A DNA stretch of 64,000 nt. Source: Ulva prolifera. Its lineage: Eukaryota > Chlorophyta > Ulvophyceae > Ulvales > Ulvaceae. The position numbers and the translations under genes were made by a program. The notes beneath the pieces are model-generated. The model did no database searches and was not told the origin of the DNA. It saw nothing but the letters and a program-made list of their open reading frames with translations. How positions within the stretch are numbered: position 1 is the stretch's first letter; each line of letters begins with the position of its first letter. Shown here in pieces: positions 43,740 to 55,200 of this stretch. Location of the stretch: assembly GCA_023078555.1 (NCBI GenBank), contig CM041200.1, positions 8,672,807 to 8,736,806 of the forward strand, written 5' to 3'.

Positions 43740-46017
43740 ATGTCCGTCTTGGCGAGTGGGCCCTGCGGGCAACCAGCTTCGACTGCATTCAGCCGCTCGG
43801 GTCTGCCTGAGCAGAAAGGTCTGTATCAGGGATGTGATGGACGCTCCAGGGCAGCGCGGACCGCGGCTCGGGTAATCCTGGGCTGTGTGCCGTGACGGCG
43901 TAGGTATTTTTGAGAACTGTAGCGGCTGTCTTTTGTACAGTGCACACCCACAGGTGCTTCTGATGTGTGGCAGGAAGTGATATTCGGAGAGGTGATATCA
44001 ACGTCAACTGTAAGATGAGTCGCAATGTACGGAGTTTGTCTGCCGGTTCCTGGCATGTGTTGTGCGTGTTGTCGTTCGGAAGTCGACATAGCGCTGCAAG
44101 ATTCGCAGGACTCATTGCTGCATCCATTCCCTGCACCTTGTTAAGCCGTGTCGAAGCACGGATCGCCTCTCCAGGTGCTTCACAAATGGCTCTTCTACAT
44201 GGCCAAGCTCGGGGTTGATCTACCCGCCCTTCATGTTCAGCAACATCGTGAAGCCCGCGCCTCGTCTGCGCGGGCAAGGTCAAACATTTTCAGAAAGATT
44301 TAGCATGAAAAACGATGCCTCCTGGGAACGTTACACCTGGACTTGACCAGGTACTCTGGGTGCAGCTTTCATTGTCCACCATCAGTTCACTGAGTGCACG
44401 CTGCACCTTCGAGCGTGTCTCAATCTGTTGCACATCGTGTAAATACCATTAGTGGCCTCAGTTGGCAAAGGTCGATTTAAGCCTGGGTGTCTGAGGAAGC
44501 ACAAGTCTGCACAGCAGAGAGGGTTGCAGCACTGATCATCCGTTACTTTTTCCCGCACAGGCAGGCATATCCTTTGATGTATCAAGTTGCTGCATTATGT
44601 GATGTGTTCGAGGTGGCTTGCGCTGATGTTCGAGAGCGGTTACGGTGTGGCCTCCGCTCCTCCGGCATGGTAATTTTGGACACAAGTCCGCACGAAGAGG
44701 CTGCACAATGTGTAAAATCCAGGAAAATGCAACATGGAGGAGGCGTCCACTCACGCCACAACTGCATTTCACTTCGTGAGATGTGGCACTCTCTCAAGTG
44801 AAATGTGGCCTAGCTCTGTACTCTTAGGCTGCGGTAAGAAGGGGCTGCGTGCTGAATCATGCCACTGAAAGCACAGATAGCCCAGTATATGCACGATAGG
44901 CAGACATTGAATAAGCTGTGCTCAGAGGTGAAAGATCAGGCTGGGGCATAACGCCTGTGCAAATGGTGAGGAGCTGGGGCCCCGTGCAGCATTTTGGCGC
45001 CCAGCGGAGGTCATCGGGCGAATGTTTGCATCGACTCGATGGCGGATGCGGATGTTGGGCGCGTCCGTGTGGCGCTTCAGGGAGTTGGTTTGTGTGTGTG
45101 GGTGCGTGTGTCTGTGCTTGTGGAGGGCGCACATTGGTCAGCTTGGTCAAGCTGTTGTTAGGCTGCGCTGGAGTGGCTGTGATGGCTTGAGGCTGATGTG
45201 GGGTTGGGGGCAATGTTGGTGGTATTGAGTTGCGATGTGGTATTGTGCGGTGCCTACGATGTTACCTGTTCCTCCGTCTGAGTCCCTACTACACGGCGCT
45301 CAGCACAAGCCATCATCTTGGAAAAGTATGCGGCAGGTGGTGCAAAACCCATCCTCCACACGGCCGCAGCGCAGTCAGGCCCTGCTTGATGTTGCTTGCA
45401 GTACGTGTTTGAGCAGATTCTCAGCTGTGCACCCAACTGGCCTAGTTTCTCTCAAGCTAGCAGGCTCATTTGTTTATGCATGTAATCACATGGGCATGAT
45501 TACATAGCCACATTTGATACACTGGCAACTCCGGAAAACGCGAGTCATGTACTGGACACTGAGCGTTCGCACAAACAGTTCCTCTGCGGCATGCCGCAGT
45601 GCTGCGAGCCTGCTGCTGCTGTGGGCACTGCAGCCCGATCGCGCCGTCTACGGTGCTGCATGCCTGGGGATTGGTGTCTCGCAGCAGCGAAACGTGTGGC
45701 TCAACCCCGCTTGACTGCGCCCTGATCTGCTCAGCGACACGCTGCGGGCCTCGGTCGTGTGTGTGTGTGTGGAAGCGGCCACATCGCCACGGGCATGCTT
45801 ACGCGCACACTCACCTCAACCGTGCCATCAACACCAAGTATGTCTGAACACGGGTAGGACTACAACAGCCGGCCGCTGGGCTGGGCACAAACATCAACTG
45901 GACATCACTTCTTCTACCCCTCCCCTATTTGCTTGATTTCGATCCCATGCACGAAACTTCCCTCAGACAATCCCTATTGCCCCACCGCATGCTACCTGTG
46001 TTGCAGCATGCAAGAAG
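43740..46017. other. No gene recognised; GT-rich DNA and small hairpins
   Basis: TGTAA at 44010-44014 may be the petC polyadenylation signal (about 270 bases past the stop). The arms CATTTCACTT and AAGTGAAATG form a 10-bp inverted repeat at 44765-44805. ATGTAATCA/TGATTACAT form a hairpin at 45480-45505, and its second arm supplies a minus-strand TGTAA. A GT-rich tract lies around 45080-45120. Confidence 0.4.
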
Positions 46018-47097
46018 CTACAGCCAGGGGGCTTCGTTGAAGAGCCAGAATGGGTGCAGCTGCGTCACCCGTAGGACTTCGCCGTACGTCGCCGGGTCGG
46101 CATTGTACACGGACACCAGGAAGCCGAGGTACACCGAGATCTGGGCAGCGTTGAGCGCGCTCAGCTGCGCTGCAGAGATGACGCGGCGGCTGTACAGCGT
46201 CGCCGAGAAGACGCCGAGGCTGCCGGCGGCGGCCCCGCAAAAGGCGGTGCCGTATAAGAGGCCGTAGCCGGTCGGCATTGTCGCGACCATCCAGTCGCGC
46301 ATCTCTGGCCCGCCGAAGAGTACCGTGCCGCAGCCGGCGATGACGCTCCAGCCAGGTATCACCTGCACGACCGCGTACAGCGTGGCTGTCGCGGCGTCGC
46401 CGTCGAGCAGCGGCCGCGCCGCGGGCTCGTCGGCCCGCGGCCGCGGCGCGGCCGCGGCCGCGGCTGCGCCGCCGGCGCGGCGCGTCGAGGCGACGAGCGC
46501 GGTCGCGGTGAGCAGCGGGCGGAGCGCCGAGACGACCCCGCCGAGTGCGAGCGCGCCGAAGATCGCGGCGCGCGCACCGTCCGGGAGCGCCGGGGCAGCG
46601 ATCCCGGTCGCCGCGGTGAGCAGCGGTGCGCAGAGGTACAGCGTGAACGACCACACGGCCGCGTCGACAAAGGCCGCGATCAGCATCGCTTCGCGCTCCG
46701 CGCCGCGGCGGTGCCGCAGCGCAAGCGGCATGGCCGTGATGTCCTTCACGTAGCTCAGCGCGATCACCGCGGCGAGCTCGGCGGCAGACGGCGTGATGCT
46801 CTCGCCGTGGGCGGCGCGCCACCACAGCCACAGCGTGCATGGCAGGGCGTAGAACTGCAGCGCGCCGGCGGTGAGGGCGTGCGTGCGGGCCAACGCGCCA
46901 GCGGTGAAGAGCCGCTGCCCGAGTCGGTGGAAGGTCGGGCGGCGGCCGCTGGGGGCTGGGGTGAGGGCCTCAGCGGCGGGTTGGACCTGCACCGTGAAGC
47001 GGGCTGTTGCACATGATCGGGTAGCGGATGGGAGGAGGCAGGTGTGGAGGGTGCTGTGCTGCGTGCTAGGAGATCGTGCGCAGCGATAGGATAACAT
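46018..47097 (-). CDS. Intronless multi-pass membrane protein, unknown family
   Basis: A single 359-residue frame from ATG at 47097 to the stop at 46018. The N-terminus (MLSYRCARSPSTQHSTLHTC, then LLPSATRSCATARF) is rich in Ser, Thr and Arg and poor in acidic residues, like an organelle transit peptide. About seven hydrophobic segments follow, for example ALQFYALPCTLWLWW, LAAVIALSYVKDITAM, AAVWSFTLYLCAPLLT, IFGALALGGVVSALRPLL, TGYGLLYGTAFCGAAAGSLG and ISVYLGFLVSVY. The middle is extremely GC-rich with an Ala run and an Arg-rich loop (APRPRADEPAARPLLDGD). The distribution of charged loops and long uninterrupted length make it convincing as a gene, unlike the GC-driven frames on the other strand. 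I do not recognise the family. A plastid envelope or thylakoid protein is inferred from the presequence. Confidence 0.7.
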   Translation of the reverse strand: MLSYRCARSPSTQHSTLHTCLLPSATRSCATARFTVQVQPAAEALTPAPSGRRPTFHRLGQRLFTAGALARTHALTAGALQFYALPCTLWLWWRAAHGESITPSAAELAAVIALSYVKDITAMPLALRHRRGAEREAMLIAAFVDAAVWSFTLYLCAPLLTAATGIAAPALPDGARAAIFGALALGGVVSALRPLLTATALVASTRRAGGAAAAAAAPRPRADEPAARPLLDGDAATATLYAVVQVIPGWSVIAGCGTVLFGGPEMRDWMVATMPTGYGLLYGTAFCGAAAGSLGVFSATLYSRRVISAAQLSALNAAQISVYLGFLVSVYNADPATYGEVLRVTQLHPFWLFNEAPWL

Positions 47098-48903
47098 GGA
47101 AATGTGTTCGAGATGTGCTGGCGGGTGATCAACAGTATTTTTTGCAGTCCCGGCTTGAGTCACAAGGGCGAAGACAGGCCCTAGGGAGGCAGGCATTAGC
47201 GGAGATAAGTCGTTGCGGCTTGTGTGTGCCCAATGCATGCTGCAGCACTGGCTGCAGCATGCCACGCCAACATGTACATGTCTTTTGACATCAATTTAAG
47301 GCAATAACATGGAGCCCACCATGACGCAAACATGACGCATCGTAGCTGCGAGGATAGAATCAGGCTTGTGCCATGAGCGTTTTGACGCAACAAGATGCAG
47401 CCAGCCAGTGGCTTGGTTTTTGGTTCACCACTGCAATGCTGTATAGTTTTGAATAGTTTTTTTTATATGTTTGTATTGGATGCTTGGAAGCTTGCGCCAA
47501 ATGCTAATAGAATATATAGATACTTTATCTGAAGTAATGCCTGAGCTCAGCTTAGCCAATTCAGGTGAACCAGATGCTTTGCGGCCTGTGGATGCCTGGC
47601 ACATGTAGATCTACCTCGAGGCAGAGAACCAGTCCACACAGAGTGAATTTGTTCCTCTCGATATCCAGATTTGGGGCTTCTGGACGCCTGCCGCGAACCC
47701 ACTGTCTGACACGGCGACCGAGAACGCTCGAGCAGATTGGTCCCAGGTTCACGCACATCCCTACTAGGATTCCCTAGGCTGCGTCGATATTCCACAAGCG
47801 GACAGTACGTAGGAGGGTTACAAAATTCGAGGAACGATAGTTACTTTTACGCGAGACGTGTATCAAGTTTCGTATCACATCAGCATAAGGCCACAAACAC
47901 GTTCGGGATCTCTGTGGACATAATGCCTCCCCGTCACCACAGGCACAGGACGCGTTCGACAGACTCGAACCTGTGGGGGCTCAACTTCCAGAGCCTCCCT
48001 ATCGACGAATTGTAGCGAAGGCTGAGGGTCAGATTTTGTAGCAGTGGTGGAGTCGCTTGTTTTCACTTGGACGGCTCTGGCGGTTGCTTGGCGAGCAGCA
48101 GGGACGTCAACTCGGTGCCATGGCGGGTTTGTGGACAGCGGAGCTAACCAGATGCTTCTCCGGCCACCTGCACCGTCTCTCGCCTTCATTCCTGTCTTTG
48201 ATAGCATCCCTGCGTCGCTGTACCGGTATGGGTTTTCGGCAACCGGAACGTTGACGCTTGCTCTATAGTTGAATCACAGGCCTAGGGGCACAGTACTGCT
48301 GCTTGGAGACAGTGAAGTGAGCTTCTATAATCTACTCGGGCAGCCAAAACCCCGTCCAGAAACGTATGTCTGCCTCTACCACTGCTCGCTATAGTGGACC
48401 GCGGTGCTAAAGAGGTGCAGCCATGTCATGGACGTCAGGTGCTCGAGGCCAGTGCCGAACACTGAAGAACCAATGTCTTGCCTGGAACAACCGAGAGTAT
48501 GATGCTCATTGCTCTGGACAGCTGTACGGCTGATCGGGCTCTTGTGGTGTACCATGTCGGCATGAACCGATCTGGCACGCAGTGCCAGGCATGCCGGAAT
48601 TGTGCGACATGGCTGTTGAGGCAGTCCCGTGGCGCCGTCAACGCAGTCTGGGCAGCTGCAGTGGGGTGTTCGACAAACATTCATCAAATCGACAATCGCG
48701 CCTGTGACACAAAGTCTGTGCGTGATGCGGCAGCAATGCATTGTCCAGTGGCCACCTGCAAGCTTTCAACCACAGCGACACCTGTTGGATATTACAAAAG
48801 AGTGAACGGAAGAAAACAAACACTGAAACCGAATCGCATCCGCATCAACACCAACATACACCTGTTGGCGGTTGCTACCATGCACATGTTCTAGAAACGG
48901 CTT
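47098..48903. other. No gene recognised; one mobile element
   Basis: I find no convincing exon. Contents are AT-richer DNA around 47.4-47.5 kb and the short element at 48789-48857. Confidence 0.4.
48789..48857 (-). mobile_element. Short introner/SINE-like element, copy 2
   Basis: A 69-bp insert is flanked by the perfect 11-bp direct repeat ACACCTGTTGG (48778-48788 and 48858-48868). On the minus strand the flanks read CCAACAG|GTGT on both sides. An intron from the GT in the left copy to the AG in the right copy would restore the target exactly on splicing. The internal block ATTCGGTTTCAGTGTTTG and the end CTTTTGTAA match the copy at 8413-8492. It lies just past the UGUAA signal of the neighbouring minus-strand gene, so probably outside coding sequence. 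Confidence 0.75.
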
Positions 48904-48908
48904 TTACA
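48904..48908 (-). terminator. UGUAA polyadenylation signal
   Basis: Minus-strand TGTAA lies 68 bases past the TGA stop at 48976 of the unknown gene. Confidence 0.55.
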
Positions 48909-48975
48909 AAGCCTGACTGTATTTCACACGAATGCTACCTTCGCCGTGACAAAGAGCTCTTAAGCCCCTGCTCCT

Positions 48976-49445
48976 TCACTGTGGACTTGATTCCACGTCC
49001 GACCAGGACATGGTTGCGGCACTTCGCTTCACAACTTTGTCATACAGATCGATATGGAACCATTCTTCATCATGTTCCGGACCGTAACGTGCTCGAGTTG
49101 CAATGGAGGGGTCCAAGTGTGGTCTCCAATGATACAGACCCTCTCCAATCAGCTCCTGTGCCGCTGCCACACCACACAGCTGGTTTCCTGAGAGCGTTGA
49201 CCTTTGTGCAAGTGCTCACATTCCTCATCAATGCCTCTCTAGAGATCTCTGCAGATACGTCACTGCTAAAGCAATTGCTGTCGGGCAGCCTAGTCTTTCT
49301 CAGTCGCCTCTTCCTGCAAGCGGCCCAACTCACCGTCATCAATCTTGTACCATACAATTTGCATTACGCACACATGATCCAGAGCCACATTCACAGGGAC
49401 ATTGACAGCTCCGGCTGCTGCCAGGCCTGTCGGCAGTACCATCGT
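48976..49445 (-). CDS. Unknown protein, three C-terminal exons
   Basis: The family is not recognised. Exons 49445-49334, 49248-49202 and 49155-48976 join in phase. The first encodes a hydrophobic, beta-like stretch (TMVLPTGLAAAGAVNVPVNV then ALDHVCVMQIVWYKIDD). The second encodes EISREALMRNVSTCTK. The third encodes ELIGEGLYHWRPHLDPSIAT and a hydrophilic end with EEWFHIDLYDKVVKR. Donors are GTGAGT and GTCAAC; acceptors are GGAAGCAG, TCTGCAG and GGCACAG. A UGUAA signal follows. Upstream exons are not found. A long frame also exists on the opposite strand, but it has a less protein-like composition and would run through the mobile element. Confidence 0.5.
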
Positions 49446-51613
49446 CTGCTTCCAGGAGGGGTTCACGATGTGACAGTCACATTACGGTACACCATGGATC
49501 CTCAGTACATGCCAGGGATCCATTCTACGGTGCACATATCACCAAACAGCTGCCAGCGTCATCAGCCATGTCGCAGCTGGACAGTGTACAGTATCGTACG
49601 GCCTGACTGGGGTGCTTAGACTGAGCCTCAGGCGGTCCGCCCTTCCTGAGTCTGCATGGCAGACCCACAGACGACACAGCCCTCGCCCTGCCAGCCTTCC
49701 TTTCACGAGGCTTCGGCCATGCACTTGCAGGAGGATGGGTTCCATACAGGAGGCGTCCATGATGGCTTGCACAGAAGCCGTTGCGACACAATGGCAGAGA
49801 ATTACAAGACTCTGCGTGCACTTGGGGGAATCGAAACGACCGTGCTGAATGACCACCTCGCTTAGCACAGGAGGAGGCCCTGTGAGTTGCGTACGGTCAT
49901 CTGAGGGGGGTTCCCAGGTGGTTCACCCCTTCGGCATACGTGGTCCCGTTAACTCAGAGTTGTCAATGTCCAATAGGATACGGCTCAGTAAATTCAGATT
50001 TACCTTGACAAGATGACAGAGAAGTACGCAATCACACAGAAGTACGTAGGCTCTCGGGGCTGTTGTATGGCAGAGAGCACTAGCACAGGCTACACTAGCA
50101 CAGGCTGCAACACAATGGGGACCATTGCTGTTGGATGCACTGAACAGCCGTCGTGGGGCGGCAACCACAATGCCCACTCCGCCGCCGTCGCTGCAGCGCC
50201 ACACGCGTAAATCAATATAATTTATCTGTTTTTTGGCCACCCACACAGGCAGTTGCGTGCACTCGATGCCACACCGCCCGCCACTGCCTGCGCACCGCAC
50301 CTCAGCCACACCTGGGCGCCCGGCTGGCAACATCTGACGGCGGCGACGAGCCAACGCGATGTATGACCCACACGTACCTGCCTCCGGCATCTGCCACATG
50401 TGTCGCACATTCACACGCTGCATGAAGTACTCCCCACCTACAGCGTACTGCATAAAATTCTGTCCAGCACACCTTTACAACACGACAAATTTAAAACCTT
50501 CCTCTCCATTGTAAGCTCACCGGGCACGCCCGCATGGTGCTGCACCTGCCGCATGGTGTTTTTTTTGTTGCAAAGCGAAGGGTCGTGACACACGCGCCTG
50601 CATGCCGTCGCAACGTGTGCAGTGGCGAGAGGGCTGCGGCTGCAGTTGAGAGCTGCACCGCGTCAACACGCGTTACAGTTCGCAGGTCAGATCTCAAGTC
50701 CGAATCACATCTTGCCCGGCGCGGCGTTCCGGCCCGGCGTAGAGCGGCCAAGGCAGAGATTCGCACGCGCGCCACGGCACCATCCAATCTCATAAACCAT
50801 CTCTCATTCAATTCCTCCATGCATTCTCCATAGCCCCAGCCCGCACGGTGCGGTGGCGGGACTCAGCACACACAGCACACATAGCACATCTTCATACTCC
50901 GCGTCCCCCACACGGCGTCCCCATCTCACAGTAGTCTACAGCACGCCGCACCTGCTCCCCACATCAGCACACAGCACCTCAGCACACACACCCTGACACC
51001 AGCTTGCGCATGTGGGTGCGTATCTGGCCAGCCCATGCATCGGGGCCCACGCGCGTGTGCGTCCCACACTGTCGGGAGCGCCCTTGAACCGGGCCTGCGC
51101 CACTCCCCGCCTGAGCACCTCGACAACAGGGGAACTCTCTGCATTATCACTGGGAGCACGCCATGCATGGGCGCCGCGGTAGGCAAAGCACCCGGTTGGC
51201 CCCAGGGGAACCAAATTCCTGAGCTGGCTCCAGTGTGCCGAGCCCTGGCAACCCAGAACAGGGCGCGGCGCCCAAATTCACAGGCAGCCGTTCACGCCAA
51301 GCCCCCCACCCAAACTTCAGCGGAAGCGTCCCCAAATATACGAACGGGCCCCCACGTAGCAGCAGGGCAGCCCCAGGCCCTCTGACAGTCACGCCGGTGC
51401 CCCCCAGACTCGGCCACGCGGCGTCTGCCAGAGGGCCGTCCGCACCCGCGGCACCTCCTACTCTCTACCTCTCATATTCTACCTGCCAGCGGTCCCCGCC
51501 AGTGGGGCCCGGCGCTGCTCCTGCCGCCCTCTCCCAGACTCTACCTTGTTTTTGCATAGTACGCAGCTGACACTCCACCCGAGCACACAGCACACAGCAT
51601 GGATGCCTGTCGC
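49446..51613. other. No gene recognised; dispersed repeat
   Basis: This holds the repeat copy at 49813-50004, a short direct duplication CACTAGCACAGGCT near 50080-50107, and upstream exons of the unknown minus-strand gene that I could not locate. The stretch 50.5-51.6 kb is the 3' flank of the receptor-like kinase gene. Confidence 0.4.
49813..50004 (+). repeat. Dispersed ~190-bp repeat, copy A
   Basis: It aligns with the reverse complement of 61988-62211 at roughly 85% identity by eye, with a few indels. Shared blocks include TTAGCACAGGAGGAGGCCCT and GTGGTCCCGTTAACTC. It ends ATTCAGATTTACC, a tail also found alone at 1881-1905 and 61429-61460. No coding capacity was recognised. Confidence 0.8.
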
Positions 51614-52220
51614 TCAGCGGGTCGCGGAGGTGACGTGGCGGCATGCCGCGTAGAACTGCGACGCGGTGTCGCGCTGCCGAGGGTCGCGGTGCAGCAGGCG
51701 CAGGATGGGCCCCTTGAAGCCACCGAGGCAGTCCCGCACCGCGTCTGACATCTGGCCTTCCCACGGCAGCAGGCGGTCGCCGAGCAGCTGGGACACCACC
51801 TGCACCACAGCCGCCTGGTGTCAGCCACTACATACCCACCACGCAGCCCCCGCAGGCCGCCGCCTTTCATGCGCCACTCCCTGCGCAGGGTGCCATGCAA
51901 TGCGCCGACATAAGTTAATAAGAGGGGGGGGTAAAGGTAAACGCGCGCACGTGTTGCCGTCCGTCGGTGAGGAGTTTGAACGCGGGGCGCCCGGTGAGCA
52001 GCTCAAACGCCATCACACCGAGCGCCCACATGTCGGCGGAGCACGCGACCTCGACCAGAGCCGCGCCGCGCCGCGCACCGACGGCCTCGTACGCCTCGAG
52101 CACCTCCGGCGCCGCGTAGGTGAGTGTGAAGCTCAGCGGTGCGGTCTCGCCGACGCGCGCCGCGCAGCCAAAGTCGATCACCGTCCAGCGGTTCTCGCGG
52201 GGGAGCCACATCACGTTGGA

Positions 52221-52251
<31 letters not shown>

Positions 52252-55200
52252 TCATGCATGTCTGCGAGCCGCGAGGCGACATTCGAGAGCACCTGCGCGC
52301 GCACCACGTATCCTTTGAAAACTGACGCAACGCACTGATGCATGCCTACCCTCACAACGACCCCGACGAGAGACTGACGGACGTGCCGCAGGAAGCCACC
52401 GCATGAAGCAACCACAGCGGACGCAGCGCGCCAGGCAGACATGTTGTGATGTGTATTGGCATTCGTGGATGATGCAGTTGCGGGTGCGGGGTGCGCACCG
52501 AGAGTGCCATGAAGAAATCGGGCTGCCCGCGCTCGCTCCAGTCATGCAGGCTCTCCCCCTTCTCCATCACAATGCATGGCGGCAGGCGCTGACCGTACTT
52601 GGCTGAGGACTGCGGCCCTGCCACCGCCGCCATGCCTTCCACCTCTGGGTCCGACGGCAGCACGATGGCCTCGACTCGCGGTAGGAACTTCCCGGTGTCG
52701 GCGTCGCGGGGGGTGGCGGTGGCGGCGCCGGCCCCCTGCTGGGCCGGGGGCGACGAGGCGTGGCCGCAGGCAGCGTAGAGCGCAACCTCAGTGTGAAAGG
52801 CGCAGCGGTCGACGAAGAACTTCATCGCGCACGCCGAGCCGTCCTCGATGAGCGTCGCGAACTGGATGATGGCCTGGCCTGCACATGCATGTGGGTCATG
52901 CTTGTGCAGGCGTGGTCTCAGGCACAAAGGTGTACCAGCATCGTTGCGCGGCCGGGTTATAATAGCTCTGGGGCAGCTGGTTTGTGCCTGCTGGTCCACT
53001 GAAAAGTGTGTTCCTTCCCCAACCGAGCGGAGGGAGGCTGGTTGGACAGGCGCTCCACCCCACTGCTTCAGGATGATCAGAGATTGGCATCACACATAAC
53101 AAGCAGGTGTGCACCACCAGGGTCTGTGGCATGCCCGCGTTACTTCCGAGGGTGATGACATCGCCGCATCAAACAGGGATGCAACAGTGTGTGCGGCTGT
53201 CCTGGTCTGGTGGGGTCCCCCATGCAAGGCGAAAAAGATGTTTGGGAAAAGTCAGAGTGATGGAAGGGGCACGAGAACGCACCGCCGCGGCGTCGATCCT
53301 TCCGACCGAGAACGCGGAAGCGCTCAAACAAGACTGCTCCCTCGCCGATCGAGTTGAGCAGGCGCTCGATGCGCTGCAGCTCACGGTGGATCGCCCGTTC
53401 CTCCGACCGCCGCTGCAGCTGCAGCTCCTGCCAGCTCGGGAATGCCGCGCGCACGCTGCTGCCAGTAGCGGCGGCGGCGGCGGCCGCCGCCGCGGCGGCT
53501 GTGCCGCCCGCCGGCAGGCCGCCGCCGCGGCGCCCCAGGCGCTGCCGCAGCCACGGCAGAGCGGCACCGCCGCGGCTGCCGGGCGTCGCCATCGGCGTAT
53601 CCCGCAGCGCCATCTCCACCATGGCGTCCGCACTCTGCTGTGCTCCATTGGCATTCTGCTTGGCCGTGCTCTGCGCTTCCCCCATCTCATCAAGCCGAAT
53701 CAAGCTATCAGTCAGCTCCTCCGGTGCTTCCGTGAGTCCCTTCATGGCAACCTCATCGGCCGGTTCCTGTGCCGCGGCATCCACCGCAACAGCAGGCACA
53801 GGCTCCAGGTGCGGGAACACGGCTGCGATCGTCTGCAGAGAATCCGCCCGCGCGCGCAGCGTCACCCCCGACGCGGACTCGGGCATATCGTGCGAAGCAC
53901 GGCCTGTGCCCAGAACGGTTGCCGGGGCGCTCCGTGCGCTAGTGACCGTAGAGCTTGTGCTCGGTAGTGGGTCGCTCGTATCTTGCATTCCGTCTTCCGG
54001 GAAGGGGTTGGGGACGCCTTCAACCGCGGACTCCGTCAGCGAGACGTGCACGCTGGGCGTGCTGTGCAGGCCGGCCGGGCCGCCCGCATCCGCGACATGG
54101 AGCTGCATCGCGACGCGGGGGAGGGGGTCTGCGGCACGGGCGTCGCGCCGTTGGAACGTTGTGATCGTGCGGTCACAGGGGGCCCACGGCGGCGGGCTGA
54201 CGGCGCCGCCGGGCGCGCCGGTGCGAGGCGGCAGCGGGGCGGAGGCTGCGTTGCTGTCCACGGGCACTGGGGCCGGCTCCGGCACGGCGGGCAGCAGCGC
54301 CGCAGCGGCGCCGTCACGCGTGGCCATGCCAGCTGACGTCACCGTAGAATACTCCGGAACGTACATCCAGGTCGATGTGTCCCCATGCCCCGCTCCCGCC
54401 CCCACGCGCGCCCGCGGCGCTCCCCCGCCCCCCTCCTCGCTCGACGTCCAGTGCTGCAGCGGAAATTGCGTCGTGGCCGGCGCCGACGCGGGGCCTCGCT
54501 GCCGCGACCCAAACTGGTCCGTAAATGCGCCGGGGGAGCCTGCCGGGGCGCCCTCTGTGTCCGCGTGCTGCACGGCATGCATGCTGTGCGTGCTCTGCCT
54601 GGCCCATGAAAACTCCCACATGTGCTGCGTTGAGATGTCCAGGAGGCCGGGGCGGCGCGGCATTGGCAGAAAGAGGGTCTGGGAGTCGCCAACGGTCTGT
54701 GTCTCGCTTACATCGGTCGTTGTGTACGTGGACTCGGCGTGTGTTGCCGGCACAGGCCGGGCGTCAGCGCCGCCGCGGCCGCGTGTCCGCCCCCATGGCA
54801 TGCCGGCGAGCGCCAAGCGGAAGCGGCGGCCGGCGCGGGGAGAGCTCGTGTCGTGCCCGGAGCTTTCGGAGCTCTCGTGCAGTGTGTCCTGCAGGTTCGC
54901 GCGAGAGTGGGTCAGGCATTGCGGGGGGTCGCACGTGCTGTGCGTGCTGTGTGCTACAATGAATGGGGCTGACGGGCCAGGCCACGCGCGATGAACGTGC
55001 TGTAAAGTGTTGAGCCGAACACATTGAAACACGATTTCCAGGTGAATTTGTGGGATCAGAGACGCAGATGCCCGGCTCTGTGTACACCTGCGCTGGGTGC
55101 TGGGTGCTGTGGGATAGGGGCGACTATGCCAACCTCAAGTACCAGGGCCTCTGTCCACTCAAAGTGCCACAGCTATGTGATGGCTGCGCCAGCATCAAAC

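Noticed and set aside
48741-49619. 292-residue plus-strand frame
   Set aside because: It runs through the mobile element at 48789-48857, and the opposite strand has three in-phase exons with good splice sites and a UGUAA signal.
53354-54994. 546-residue plus-strand frame opposite the kinase juxtamembrane exon
   Set aside because: It is an antisense shadow of a GC-rich exon. The minus strand has consistent phase with kinase and membrane-span exons.
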